A DNA stretch of 64,000 nucleotides from Selenomonas sp. TAMA-11512 (GTDB lineage: Bacteria > Bacillota > Negativicutes > Selenomonadales > Selenomonadaceae), in NCBI RefSeq assembly GCF_037076525.1, contig NZ_AP029018.1, forward strand, positions 1,575,001 through 1,639,000, read 5' to 3'. Below are positions 43,830-53,479 of this stretch, piece after piece (position 1 is the first letter of the stretch; each line of letters opens with the position of its first letter). Under the pieces are notes generated by a model. The model was not told the DNA's origin and made no database searches. It saw only the letters and a list, made by a program, of their open reading frames with translations. Position numbers and translations under genes: made by a program.

Positions 43830-44051
43830 TGGAGATCCCCCCGACGATAAGATGAGAAGCCGACACGCATTCATCGTTTGAATGGGTCTTAGATTGATAT
43901 CTCGTCTCATTTCCCATAAATGCTTTAAAATTTTTCATTTCTATGTGAATTTGTATGAAATATGCCCATCGTCAATTACTTTCTAATCGTATATAATAGA
44001 AGTAACCATGGAAGTTTTGTATCATGAGTCGTACTACAAGGAGGTTCTTTT
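43830..44051 (+). promoter_or_regulatory. Intergenic leader of the hydrogenase operon
   Basis: 222 bases between the MFS gene and the hydrogenase operon. The only clear element is TATAAT at 43992-43997, about 55 bases before the first ATG; the matching -35 is poor (TCGTCA-like), which would fit an activated promoter. I see no TTGTGA...TCACAA Rex palindrome and no strong terminator for the MFS gene. Confidence 0.45.
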
Positions 44052-44552
44052 ATGCTCGAAGAAAAGCATCCGCCCCTTGATGGGGACATACGCAAGAAGC
44101 TTGACGAGATTCTCGCCGCGCACGAGCACGATGCGACACAAATCGTCGATATTCTTCTCGACGCGCAGGCACTCTCAACGCAGCACTATGTCTCTCCTCC
44201 GGTCGCCGCCTACATCTCCGAAATGCTTCCCATCAAACTGGCTCTCATCTATGACTGTCTTACATTCTACGATGCCCTCTCCGAGGTTCCCAAAGCACTT
44301 TATCCGATTGAGGTCTGCTCCTCCGCGGTCTGCTTTGTCGAAGACAATCACGAGGTACCTCTCGGCGATGTTCTCTCCGATATCCTGGGCATTGGATTCG
44401 GTGAAAGCACCAAGGACGGCCGCTTCTCGCTGCGTCAGGTTGCCTGTTTCGGGGCCTGCGATATTGCCCCGGCTCTGCGTATCAACGGCAAAGTCTACGG
44501 ACACCTCACGAGTCGCGAAAAAATCCAATCGATTATTACGCCATTAGCTTAA
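44052..44552 (+). CDS. hydC: NuoE-like [2Fe-2S] subunit of the [FeFe] hydrogenase (HydC type)
   Basis: 166-aa thioredoxin-like ferredoxin subunit. The four cluster cysteines are in EVCSSAVC (C-x4-C) near residue 98 and in CFGACDIAPALRING (C-x3-C) near 137, the NuoE/HoxE pattern. It passes electrons between the flavin subunit and HydA. AAGGAGG lies 8 bases before the ATG. It is the first gene of a three-gene operon. Confidence 0.92.
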   Translation: MLEEKHPPLDGDIRKKLDEILAAHEHDATQIVDILLDAQALSTQHYVSPPVAAYISEMLPIKLALIYDCLTFYDALSEVPKALYPIEVCSSAVCFVEDNHEVPLGDVLSDILGIGFGESTKDGRFSLRQVACFGACDIAPALRINGKVYGHLTSREKIQSIITPLA

Positions 44553-44564
44553 AGGAGGGATATT

Positions 44565-45815
44565 ATGCCAACACACTCGTTTATCACATCGAATTTCCAC
44601 CGATACGATCCCTCCTCCATTGATTCATACATCGGCATCGGCGGCTTTACAGCTCTCAAAAAAGCGCTTGAGATGGGCGGTGACGCTGTCTGTCAGAGAC
44701 TATCCTCCGCGCAGATCAAGGGACGTGGCGGTGCGGCCTACGATATGGGGCGCAAGTGGACACAGGCAAAATCGGTCGCCCGAGATCATAAACTGATCAT
44801 CTGCAATGCGGATGAAGGTGAGCCCTGCACGTTTAAAGATCGAGAGATTCTGAAAAACGATCCCTTCAATCTCATTGAGGCAATGGCTATCGCCGGTGTC
44901 TCCATTGATGCACAGGACGGCTATATCTACATGCGCGAGGAATATGCATACCTTCGCCCACAGCTTCTCTCCGCCATTCGTCAGGCAGAGGAGAAAGGCT
45001 TCCTCGGCGACAGCGTCCTCGGCTCCGGCTTCCCTTTTCACATCCACCTCTACTCCGGTGCCGGCGCTTACGTCTGCGGCGAAGGCACGGCGCTCATTCG
45101 CTCCATCGAAGGCAAGGCGGGCCGTCCGCGCATGAAACCGCCTTTCATCAAAGTCAGCGGCCTCTTCGCTCTCCCGACCTGTGTCAACAACGTGGAAAGC
45201 CTCGCCATCGTTCCCCATCTCCTCCTTGATGAAGAAGATGTTTACATCAACGCCGGAACGAAGACGGCGCCCGGCACGAAGCTTGTCTCCGTCGCCGGCA
45301 ATGTCAATAAGCCGGGCGTCTATGAGATTGAGTTCGGCACGCCGGTACGAGAGATCGTCGAAGACCTCGCCGGCGGCATCAAGGACGGACGCAGGCTGCG
45401 CCTGATCCAATTCGGCGGTGCCTCCGGCTGCATTGCCGATAACTCCGTCCTCGATGTCCCCTATGCCTACGACACACTGAAAAAAGCGGGTGTCACCGTC
45501 GGATCGGGCGCGATGCTCGTCGTCGATGAACGCACGACCGTCCTCGACTTTCTCCTGACGACCCAGCGCTTCTTCTCCCATGAAAGCTGCGGTCAGTGCA
45601 CACCGTGCCGCGAAGGCAACCTGCACTTAAAGAACGCGCTCGAAGCCATCAAAGCCGGTACAGCGACCGGGCAAACGATAGACAACATCCGTCTCATCAC
45701 AAGAGTCATGCCGATATCCGCCCTCTGCGGTCTCGGCGAGGGTGCTCCCAACGCGATCCTGACGGCATTGAAAATTTTCCCTGAGACCTTTCAGATTGGA
45801 GGGCGGACAGTATGA
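44565..45815 (+). CDS. hydB: NuoF-like NAD(H)/FMN subunit of the [FeFe] hydrogenase (HydB type)
   Basis: 416 aa. NADH-binding glycine loop RGGAAYDMGRKW near residue 50, FMN site NADEGEPCTFKDREIL near 84, GAGAYVCGEGTALIRSIEG near 165 and a 4Fe-4S set in SCGQCTPCREG near 342 with a fourth Cys in ALCGLGEGAPN. It lacks the extra N-terminal thioredoxin-like and C-terminal ferredoxin domains of the larger bifurcating HydB proteins, so its electron scheme may differ from the classic enzyme. Its stop overlaps the hydA start. Confidence 0.92.
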   Translation: MPTHSFITSNFHRYDPSSIDSYIGIGGFTALKKALEMGGDAVCQRLSSAQIKGRGGAAYDMGRKWTQAKSVARDHKLIICNADEGEPCTFKDREILKNDPFNLIEAMAIAGVSIDAQDGYIYMREEYAYLRPQLLSAIRQAEEKGFLGDSVLGSGFPFHIHLYSGAGAYVCGEGTALIRSIEGKAGRPRMKPPFIKVSGLFALPTCVNNVESLAIVPHLLLDEEDVYINAGTKTAPGTKLVSVAGNVNKPGVYEIEFGTPVREIVEDLAGGIKDGRRLRLIQFGGASGCIADNSVLDVPYAYDTLKKAGVTVGSGAMLVVDERTTVLDFLLTTQRFFSHESCGQCTPCREGNLHLKNALEAIKAGTATGQTIDNIRLITRVMPISALCGLGEGAPNAILTALKIFPETFQIGGRTV

Positions 45816-47566
45816 GCGCAACGAGTGAAATGATACACCTCACCATCAACAACATCCCTGTGAGTGTCCCCAAAGGCACGAAAATTCTCGCGGCCGCCAA
45901 ACAGATCGGCATTGACATCCCGCATCTCTGCTACCATCCCGACCAGCGCGTCAAAGCCCGATGTCGCATCTGCTGTGTCGAAGTCAAAGGAGGACGCCGT
46001 CTCTCCGCAGCATGCGCTACCGAGGTATGGGACGGCATGGAAGTCTTCACGAATACGGCAAAAGTACGTGAGGCGCAAGTTGCCATCCTGCAGATGATCC
46101 TTGCCGATCATCATCAGGACTGCCTCCACTGCGAGCGCTCCGGCAGCTGCGACTTGCAAAAACTCTGCGCCAGGTTTAATATACAGAGTACACCCTTTGA
46201 TCCCGTCGTCAAATTCCATGAAGATCTCGCAAACAATCCGGCGATTCGCCGCGATCCCACGAAGTGTGTCAAATGCGGCCGCTGTATCCGTGCCTGCAAG
46301 GATGTACAGGGCATCGAGGCGCTTTGCTTCTCGGGCCGCAGCGACCATATCCGCGTGACGACCGCCTACAATCTGCCGCTTGAGACAACAGACTGCATTC
46401 TCTGCGGACAGTGCAGCCTCGTCTGCCCGACTGCCGCCATCACGGAGGTCGACGACACAGGCAAGACGCTTCGTGCGATACAGGATGAGACAAAACACGT
46501 CATCGTACAGGTTGCTCCCTCCGTGCGCGTGGCGCTCGGAGACGACTTCGGCCTGAAACCCGGTGAGATTGTCACGGGACAGATGGTCTCCGCGCTCAAA
46601 CTCTTGGGCTTTGACAGAGTCTTCGATACGAACTTCGGCGCGGATCTTACGATCATGGAAGAGGGTCACGAACTGCTCGAGCGTCTGACGACAGGCGGCA
46701 AACTCCCCATGATCACCTCCTGCAGCCCCGGCTGGGTCAACTTCATGGAAAAGCACTTCAGCGACTGCATCGACCATCTCTCAACGGCGAAATCTCCCAT
46801 GACGATGTTCGGCGCTGTTGCGAAGACTTACTACGCAAAGCAGGCAAACATCGATCCGACATCCATCGTCACCGTCGCCATCATGCCCTGCACTGCAAAG
46901 AAATTCGAAGCGGCACGGCCGGAAATGGGCAACGGCAGCCTCGCCGATGTCGATATCGTCCTGACAACGCGTGAGCTTGCCAAACTCATCCGATTCAACG
47001 GCATTTCCTTTACCGACCTGCCCTCCTCCGACTTTGACAATCCTCTCGGCGTCGCGACAGGCGCCGGCGCTATCTTCGGCTCCACAGGCGGCGTCATGGA
47101 GGCGGCTCTGCGCACGGTCTACGAGATCGAGACCGGAGAGACGCTCCCCTCGATTGACTTCCTCGATGTGCGCGGCATGGACGGCATCAAGGAAGCGGAT
47201 GTCAAGCTTAAGAGCGGCACTGTCAAAATCGCCGTCGCGCATACGCTCAAGAACGCGAAAATCATCATGGAGGAAGTCCGCGCAGGCAAGAGCCCCTATC
47301 ATTTCATTGAGATTATGGCATGTCCCGGCGGCTGCTTGGGCGGCGGCGGGCAGCCCCTCACAACGACCAACGAAAAACGCAAAGAACGCATGGCGGCCAT
47401 TTACGCCATCGACAAGGGACTTCCGAAGCGCAAGTCCCACGAGAATCCGGAAATCATCGCTCTCTATCGAGACTATCTCGGTAAACCGCTTGGTGAACTG
47501 GCACACAAATTGCTGCATACGCACTACCACAAAGTAGCTCGAGTAGAGGAGCGGCTGACGAAGTAA
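45812..47566 (+). CDS. hydA: [FeFe] hydrogenase catalytic subunit HydA
   Basis: 584 aa. In order: an N-terminal [2Fe-2S] domain (CRICCVEVKGGRRL), a His/Cys 4Fe-4S site (DHHQDCLHCERSGSCDLQ near 95), two 4Fe-4S motifs (CVKCGRCIRACKDV, CILCGQCSLVCPTAAI) and the H-cluster segments TSCSPGWVNFMEKH (L1), IMPCTAKKFEAARPE (L2) and MACPGGCLGGGGQP (L3). All H-cluster cysteines are present. With the NuoE- and NuoF-like partners it forms a group A3-type NAD-linked hydrogenase. Maturation GTPase hydF is at 5.6-6.8 kb. Confidence 0.96.
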   Translation: MSATSEMIHLTINNIPVSVPKGTKILAAAKQIGIDIPHLCYHPDQRVKARCRICCVEVKGGRRLSAACATEVWDGMEVFTNTAKVREAQVAILQMILADHHQDCLHCERSGSCDLQKLCARFNIQSTPFDPVVKFHEDLANNPAIRRDPTKCVKCGRCIRACKDVQGIEALCFSGRSDHIRVTTAYNLPLETTDCILCGQCSLVCPTAAITEVDDTGKTLRAIQDETKHVIVQVAPSVRVALGDDFGLKPGEIVTGQMVSALKLLGFDRVFDTNFGADLTIMEEGHELLERLTTGGKLPMITSCSPGWVNFMEKHFSDCIDHLSTAKSPMTMFGAVAKTYYAKQANIDPTSIVTVAIMPCTAKKFEAARPEMGNGSLADVDIVLTTRELAKLIRFNGISFTDLPSSDFDNPLGVATGAGAIFGSTGGVMEAALRTVYEIETGETLPSIDFLDVRGMDGIKEADVKLKSGTVKIAVAHTLKNAKIIMEEVRAGKSPYHFIEIMACPGGCLGGGGQPLTTTNEKRKERMAAIYAIDKGLPKRKSHENPEIIALYRDYLGKPLGELAHKLLHTHYHKVARVEERLTK

Positions 47567-47583
47567 GGAGAGTATTTTCTTTT

Positions 47584-48948
47584 ATGTCAACCGATACGGC
47601 TATTACCAACAGTATATCGGATACAGCGAAGAAGATAGGGACATATGCGTCCCTATCTTCTTTTGCTGATATCCCCTACAAGATGCACCTGCTTCTGGAG
47701 ATTGGACAGCTCCTGATGGAAAACGGTACCGACTCGGAGCGTATCATGCACTATTTAAAGCGCACCGCTGTCTATATGGGCATTCCTCCCAACCATTTAC
47801 AAATTCACATCACCTATACAAGCATACTGCTCAATGTTTCCAATCCCGAACGCACCTATACCAAGATTCGAAAGTGCCGCAAGCATTCCGTCAATATGTA
47901 TACACTCGCCTCCACGGCACGGCTCATTTGGCGTGCGATGCGGGCTCGCTATTCTCTAAACCGCTTCAAAAAACGCATCGATCAAATCAAAGCTAAAGAA
48001 CTCCCCTATACCCCGCTGCAGACAGCCATCGGTTCGAGTTTTGCCTGCGGCGGCTCATGCCTTCTCTTCGGCGGTGACCTGGGGGCTTTCTTTATCACGG
48101 CAGTCTGCGCTTTTTTAGGCTTTTTTACGCGCATCTTCTGCAATAAGCACGGTTTTAATCCGTATGCGAGTATATCGATTGCCGCCTTCGTTGCCACCCT
48201 CATGGCGTGCCTTTCGCAGCAGCTTCACATATCCGCGACACCGATGCTTCCCATTGTTGCCTGCGCTCTCTTCATGGTACCGGGCGTGCCCCTGATGAAC
48301 TCGGCGGCGGACATGATCAACAACTACATCAACGCGGGCATGACACGCGCCGCGGATACACTGCTCATCATCAGCAGCATGGCTTTCGGAACAGCCATTG
48401 CGATGCAGGTCGGACAGTTCTCCGATTTTGCGTCACTCAGCCTGTCCCCCGGGGATATCTACCTCTACCATCCGATTGCCGGTGCCATATCGGCAGGCGG
48501 CTTCTCCCTCCTCTTCAATGTTCCTCGCCGTGTGGTTTGGGTCGTTGCAGTCGGCGGTATGCTCACCATTCTGATTCGCAATATCTGCATGTTTGATCTG
48601 GGACTCAGTCAAGCGGTCTCCTCTTTCTTTGGCGCGGCCAGCCTCGGCATCCTCGCACTCTCCGCGGTACGTTGGTTCCATATCCCGAATATCGTCCTGA
48701 CACTGCCTTCCGCCATCCCGCTCATTCCCGGCGTTCTCCTCTACCGCTCCCTTTTCACACTTCTCAATATCGATACCATCTCTCCGGAGATGCTCTCCGC
48801 AGGCGTACGCAGCGGCATTGAGGCGGTAACCATCATCATCTCCATCACCATCGGCGTTACGATACATAACATCTTCTTCTCCAGACAAATACGCCGCCGC
48901 AACATCGAACAGGAACGCAAATTAATGGAAAGCTTTGAAGGTGATTAA
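47584..48948 (+). CDS. ThrE family threonine/serine exporter (fused two-domain form)
   Basis: 454 aa with an N-terminal cytosolic DUF1212 region (LLEIGQLLMENGTDSERIMH, near 36) and about ten hydrophobic spans, including MVPGVPLMNSAADMINNYIN near 235 and IPLIPGVLLYRSLF near 380, the two PGxP repeats of ThrE. AAGGAGAG lies 11 bases before the ATG at 47584. Codons 16-26 also form a strong hairpin, so a start at ATG 47683, just upstream of the recognisable domain, is possible. The 3' end overlaps convergent nupC by 27 bases. Confidence 0.85.
   Translation: MSTDTAITNSISDTAKKIGTYASLSSFADIPYKMHLLLEIGQLLMENGTDSERIMHYLKRTAVYMGIPPNHLQIHITYTSILLNVSNPERTYTKIRKCRKHSVNMYTLASTARLIWRAMRARYSLNRFKKRIDQIKAKELPYTPLQTAIGSSFACGGSCLLFGGDLGAFFITAVCAFLGFFTRIFCNKHGFNPYASISIAAFVATLMACLSQQLHISATPMLPIVACALFMVPGVPLMNSAADMINNYINAGMTRAADTLLIISSMAFGTAIAMQVGQFSDFASLSLSPGDIYLYHPIAGAISAGGFSLLFNVPRRVVWVVAVGGMLTILIRNICMFDLGLSQAVSSFFGAASLGILALSAVRWFHIPNIVLTLPSAIPLIPGVLLYRSLFTLLNIDTISPEMLSAGVRSGIEAVTIIISITIGVTIHNIFFSRQIRRRNIEQERKLMESFEGD
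47629..47662 (+). terminator. Terminator-like hairpin inside the thrE 5' coding region
   Basis: 14-bp perfect stem (arms 47629-47642 and 47649-47662) with a 6-base loop, ending in CTTCTTTTG. It lies 63 bases beyond the hydA stop, where an operon terminator would be expected, yet falls in the reading frame of the exporter. The U-tract is short, so partial read-through is likely. Confidence 0.65.
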
Positions 48949-50122
48949 AGCAGACAGCAAGGAGACCAGCAATCCGGACAGTATCATGTAGGACACGTTA
49001 CGTGCGACCATCGTGTTGCGCTCGCCGTCAACGAGTCCCTTGAAGCAGCCCAGGATGATGCCGATCGTCCCGAGGTTGGCGAATGACGTAATGAACACGG
49101 TCATCACAGCCTGCATATGCGCAGGCCACGTCCGGACGATATCCTGGATTTGCAGCATGACGACAAACTCGTTCGTGATGAACTTCGTCCCCATGTACTG
49201 GGCAATCTGGAATGCCTCTGCCGGCGCGAGACCAAGCAGCCACGCGAACGGGAACAGCACGACGCCGAGGACAAGCTCGAGCGAGAGCGATGGGTGCAGC
49301 ACGCCGAGGAGGACGTTGACGCACTTGAGCAGCGCAACGATGGCGATGACGTTCGCACAGATGATGAGCACGAGGCGTCCTGCGCCGATAATCGACTCCG
49401 CAAGGTAGGAAAAGAACGGCTCGCGCCCCCCTCCTTCGTGGATCGTTGCGATCGTGTCCTCCTCCGGCGCAACCTTCACGGGATGGAGGATCGAGGAGAC
49501 GAGCAGCGCGTTGATGACATTCAGCGGGATTGCCGTGACGACATACTCCGCCGGCATCATCTTGACATAGACGGCGATGAGTGCCGCCGTCACGCAGCTC
49601 ATCGACATGAGACCGATGGTCAGCACGCGTTCCTTGCTCATCTGCATGAGCTGGAGTTTCGACACGGCAAGCGCCTCCGTGTTGCCGAGAAACATCATCT
49701 CGATGGAGAAGAATGACTCGAACTTCGGCGCGCGCGTGAGAAATGTGAGCAGCTTGCCAATCCAGCGAATGATGAACGGCAAAATGCCGAAATACGTGAG
49801 AATGTCAAAGAGCGGAACGACGAAGAGGATCGGCAGCAGTGCCGCAGCGAAGAAGTTCATCTGCGGCACGTTGACCCAGTCGGGGAACACGAACGCGATG
49901 CCGACGTACGAGATGTTGATCAGCTCCGTGAATCCGCCCGCAGCGGCCGTAATCATCTCACGCCCGATATCGAACGAGGTCAGAAACCACGCAAGCGTGA
50001 GGTTCAGCGTGAGAAGAGAAGCGACCGAACGCCAGTGAATCTCCTTGCGGTTCCGCGATGCGAGCGAGTACGCCGATTCCGAGGAACACAACAAGGCCGA
50101 GCAAGTTGACGAAGAAAAACAT
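48922..50122 (-). pseudogene. nupC: NupC nucleoside transporter with a 4-bp frameshift near the 5' end
   Basis: CNT-family H+/nucleoside symporter, about 400 aa when repaired. From an ATG at 50122 (with GGGGGGA upstream) the frame gives MFFFVNLLGLVVFLGIGVLA, the normal first helix, then runs out of register. The rest (ASRNRKEIHWRSV onward, with AAGGFTELINISYVGIAFVF, GNTEALAVSKLQLM and ITSFANLGTIGIILGCFKGL) is in another frame open to 50094. A tandem TCGC, present twice at the junction (about 50058-50065), explains the shift exactly. Either the gene is inactive, or short-start forms lack helix 1. Confidence 0.82.
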
Positions 50123-50149
50123 ACGAAATCCCCCCATAGGAGTATGTGG

Positions 50150-51472
50150 TTAGTACCGAACGACCTTGTCTATCTCCACACGGGCGTAGATGAGCGGACG
50201 AACGGGCGGCTCCTCTGCGCCGATGGTAATCGCCGCGCGGTAGAGCTGCGTCGCGCTGTCGCTGCGCTGTGCGCTGTCCGTGTAGAGCGTTGCGATGACG
50301 TCATCCGACTTCACTGCATCGCCGTATTTCTTGTGCAGGATAAGACCGGCAGCGAAATCGATCGGACTGTCCTTCGTCTCGCGCCCCGCACCGAGCACGA
50401 CGCTCGCCTCACCGATTTTCTCCGCGTCCATGGCCGTGATGTAGCCGTCCGCATGCGCGCGGATCTGCACCTGCACGGCCGCCTGCGGAAATTTCGACGC
50501 GTCGCGCAGCACGGTATCGTCACCGCCCTGCCGCCGCACCATCGTGCAGAATGTCTCGAACGCCGATCCGTCTACGATCGACTGCTCCGCCATGCGGCGG
50601 CACTCCTCAATCGTGCCCTTGCCGACAAGGTAGAGCATATTCTCTGCGAGCTGGAGCGACACCTCCGTCAGGTCATGCGGCCCCTTGCCGCGCAGCACGT
50701 CCATCGACTCCGCGACCTCGATGCTGTTGCCGATGCCGAGTCCAAGCGGCGTGTCCATGTCGGTAATCAGCGCGACGGTGCGACGTCCTGCGCCCTCGCC
50801 GATGGCGACCATCGTCTGAGCGAGCGCGATGGCGTCGTCGAGTGTCTTCATGAACGCGCCCGATCCTGTCTTGACATCGAGCAGGATACAGTCCGAGCCG
50901 GCGGCGAGCTTCTTGCTCATAATCGAGGACGCGATCAGCGGGATTGAGTCGACCGTCGCCGTCACGTCGCGCAGCGCGTAGAGTTTCTTGTCCGCCGGAG
51001 CGAGGTTGCCCGACTGTCCGATGACGGATACGCCGCATTCGTTTACAATGGAGAAGAATTTTTCCCGCGAAATCGCCGTCTCATAGCCGGGGATGGCCTC
51101 CAGTTTGTCCACAGTGCCGCCCGTGTGCCCGAGACCGCGGCCGCTCATCTTCGCGACGCGTCCGCCGCAGGCGGCGACAATCGGGGCGCAGATGAGCGTA
51201 GTCTTGTCGCCGACACCGCCGGTGGAGTGCTTGTCCACCTTTTTGCCGGCAATCGCCGAGAGGTCGACACGGTCGCCCGAGTCCGCCATTGCAATCGTCA
51301 GCTCCGTCGTCTCCTGTGCCGTCATGCCGCTGAACCAGATTGCCATCAGCATGGCGGACATCTGGTAGTCGGGAATCTCGCCCGCGACATAGCCTTCGAT
51401 CATGTAGCGCAGCTCCTCGGCAGTGAGTGTGCCGCCATGCTTTTTCTTCGTAATCAGGTCATACATGCGCAT
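50150..51472 (-). CDS. pdp: Pyrimidine-nucleoside phosphorylase
   Basis: 440 aa, glycosyltransferase family 3 phosphorylase splitting thymidine/uridine/deoxyuridine to base and sugar-1-phosphate. It starts MRMYDLITKKKHGGTLTAEE and contains KVDKHSTGGVGDKTTLICAP near 82 (phosphate site), MSGRGLGHTGGTVDKLEAIP near 112 and LDVKTGSGAFMKTLDDA near 190. GAGGAGG precedes the ATG at 51472, which I prefer over the start at 51496. It overlaps the deoB 3' end region closely (14 bases between stop and start). Confidence 0.95.
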   Translation of the reverse strand: MRMYDLITKKKHGGTLTAEELRYMIEGYVAGEIPDYQMSAMLMAIWFSGMTAQETTELTIAMADSGDRVDLSAIAGKKVDKHSTGGVGDKTTLICAPIVAACGGRVAKMSGRGLGHTGGTVDKLEAIPGYETAISREKFFSIVNECGVSVIGQSGNLAPADKKLYALRDVTATVDSIPLIASSIMSKKLAAGSDCILLDVKTGSGAFMKTLDDAIALAQTMVAIGEGAGRRTVALITDMDTPLGLGIGNSIEVAESMDVLRGKGPHDLTEVSLQLAENMLYLVGKGTIEECRRMAEQSIVDGSAFETFCTMVRRQGGDDTVLRDASKFPQAAVQVQIRAHADGYITAMDAEKIGEASVVLGAGRETKDSPIDFAAGLILHKKYGDAVKSDDVIATLYTDSAQRSDSATQLYRAAITIGAEEPPVRPLIYARVEIDKVVRY

Positions 51473-51485
51473 GGGTAGATCCTCC

Positions 51486-52670
51486 TCAGTGCGCAAGAAC
51501 GCGCGGCAGCAGGCTCTCGCCCTTCGTCGTCAGTCCCGCACCGAACATATCCGCCACGGTCGCGCCGATCATGGCGAAGGTCGGGTACGTCCCGAGGTTG
51601 ATCCCTTGGCGGATCTGTGCGCCGTAGACGAGGAGCGGCACGTACTCACGCGTGTGATCCGTGCCGGGTGCGCCGGGGTCGCAGCCGTGGTCGGCCGTAA
51701 TCATCAGCACGTCGTCCTCACGCATACGCTCCATGAACGTGCCGAGCTGCACGTCGAACTCCGTTGTCGCGCGTGCATAGCCTGCAATGTCACGCCTGTG
51801 TCCATACGTCATGTCGAAATCGACGAGGTTGACGAAGCACAGCCCCGTGAAGTCCTCCTGCTGGATGCGAAGTGTCTTTTCCATACCGTCGGCGTTGCTC
51901 TCGTTGACACCCGTGCTGCGCGTGACGCCACGCCCCGCAAAGATGTCGCTGATCTTGCCGACGGCGATGACCTCATGCCCCTGCCGCACGAGTGCATCCA
52001 TCATCGTATCGCCCGTCGGGTCGAGGGAGAAGTCGTGACGATGTGCTGTGCGCTCGTAGTTCGGATAGCTGCCGACGTACGGCCGTGCAATAATGCGCCC
52101 GACGCCGTGCTCGCCCTGCATGATCTTGCGTGCCGCACGGCAGTAGTCATAGAGCCGCTCGACGGGGACATCGGCCTCGTTCGCCGCGATCTGCAGTACG
52201 CTGTCCGCCGACGTGTAGACGATGAGTCCGCCCGTCTCCTCCTGCTCGCGTCCGTAGTCGTGGATGACCTGTGTGCCGGAGTAGGGCTTGTTGCAGAGGA
52301 TTTTCTTCCCGTCGCATGCCGCCGAGAGCTGCTCGAGGATCTCCGTCGGGAATCCGTTCGGATACGTCGGCATGGGCTGCTCGGAGACAATGCCTGCGAT
52401 TTCCCAGTGCCCGATCGTCGTGTCCTTGCCGCGCGAGAGCTCCCGCAATCGTGCAAAAGTACCGATGGGACTGTCTGCGGGCGTACCACAGCCAACGCCG
52501 TCGATGTTAAAGAGACCTAGCTTCGTGAGGTTCGGCGCGTGCAGTTCCGACGACGTCGTCAGCGATGCGAGCGTGTTGCAGTGCCCATCACCGAAGTCGG
52601 CTGCGTCCGGAGCACACCCGATGCCGAAGCTGTCGAGGACGATGAGGAATACGCGTTTGATACCGGCCAT
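51486..52670 (-). CDS. deoB: Phosphopentomutase DeoB
   Basis: 394-aa alkaline-phosphatase-superfamily metalloenzyme converting (deoxy)ribose-1-phosphate to the 5-phosphate. N-terminal IVLDSFGIGCAPDAADFGD provides metal ligands, GKDTTIGHWEIAG near 80 holds the catalytic Thr, and NLVDFDMTYGHRRD and ITADHGCDPGAPGTDHTRE carry later ligands. AGGAGG precedes the ATG. It links deoD and pdp products to central metabolism. Confidence 0.96.
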   Translation of the reverse strand: MAGIKRVFLIVLDSFGIGCAPDAADFGDGHCNTLASLTTSSELHAPNLTKLGLFNIDGVGCGTPADSPIGTFARLRELSRGKDTTIGHWEIAGIVSEQPMPTYPNGFPTEILEQLSAACDGKKILCNKPYSGTQVIHDYGREQEETGGLIVYTSADSVLQIAANEADVPVERLYDYCRAARKIMQGEHGVGRIIARPYVGSYPNYERTAHRHDFSLDPTGDTMMDALVRQGHEVIAVGKISDIFAGRGVTRSTGVNESNADGMEKTLRIQQEDFTGLCFVNLVDFDMTYGHRRDIAGYARATTEFDVQLGTFMERMREDDVLMITADHGCDPGAPGTDHTREYVPLLVYGAQIRQGINLGTYPTFAMIGATVADMFGAGLTTKGESLLPRVLAH

Positions 52671-52688
52671 TGCTATCTCCTCCTTCCA

Positions 52689-53399
52689 TCAGGCGATCGA
52701 CGCCTCCAGTGCAATCTCGATCATCTCGCTGAACGATGTCTGACGCTCCTCTGCCGTGGAAGGCGGCTCGTCACTGACGAGGTGGTCGCTGACGGTAAAG
52801 AGTGCGAGGGCGCGTACGCCGAACTTCGCCGCGATGAGGTAGAGTGCCGCTGCCTCCATCTCCAGACCGAGGACGCCGTAGCTCGCGAGCTTTTGAATGT
52901 CGAGTTCGTCATCGTAGAAGCGATCCTGCGACATCACGTTTCCGACGCGCACGGCGATGCCTTTGTCGACGGCGGCCTGATAGGCAGAGCGCAGCAGATC
53001 AAAGTTCGCGACCGGTGCAAAGTTGACCGCAGAACCGAAGATGTTGCGCGGCATGGAGGAGTCGGTCGTCGTCGCCTGCGCGATGAGGACGTCGCGGATG
53101 TGGATGTCCTTGTGGCATGCGCCGCAGCTGCCGATGCGGATCAGCGTCTTGCAGCCGTACTCGCGGATGAGCTCGTTGACGTAGATGGAGATGGACGGCA
53201 TCCCCATGCCCGTTCCCTGCACGGAGATGGGATGCCCCTTGTACGTGCCGGTGTAGCCGAGGATGTTGCGGATGTTCGTGTACTCTTTCGCACCCTCGAG
53301 GAAGTTCTCGGCGATGTACTTGGCGCGGAGCGGGTCATCCGGCAGGAGAATGCGCTCAGCGACTTCGCCCTTTGCAGCTGCAATGTGTGGGGTTGGCAT
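52689..53399 (-). CDS. deoD: Purine nucleoside phosphorylase DeoD
   Basis: 236-aa hexameric-type purine nucleoside phosphorylase. Begins [20 protein letters not shown] with the substrate-site His and [16 protein letters not shown], then [20 protein letters not shown] near 60, [14 protein letters not shown] and [20 protein letters not shown] near 178, with [16 protein letters not shown] holding the catalytic Asp. It lies between azgA and deoB on the same strand. Confidence 0.96.
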   Translation of the reverse strand: MPTPHIAAAKGEVAERILLPDDPLRAKYIAENFLEGAKEYTNIRNILGYTGTYKGHPISVQGTGMGMPSISIYVNELIREYGCKTLIRIGSCGACHKDIHIRDVLIAQATTTDSSMPRNIFGSAVNFAPVANFDLLRSAYQAAVDKGIAVRVGNVMSQDRFYDDELDIQKLASYGVLGLEMEAAALYLIAAKFGVRALALFTVSDHLVSDEPPSTAEERQTSFSEMIEIALEASIA

Positions 53400-53479
53400 G
53401 ATGTGTACCTCTCTTTCATAACAGTGAAGAAAATTTATCGAAAAACCGACATAGCGGTCTATGCCCTATGGAAGCGCAC

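Noticed and set aside
43830-43990. Rex or FNR operator before the hydrogenase operon
   Set aside because: No TTGTGA-type or TTGAT-type palindrome of adequate quality was found.
44700-46777. Long minus-strand ORFs (308 and 328 codons) opposite the hydrogenase genes
   Set aside because: They are antisense to well-identified hydB and hydA, have no recognisable motif, and arise from GC-rich codon bias.
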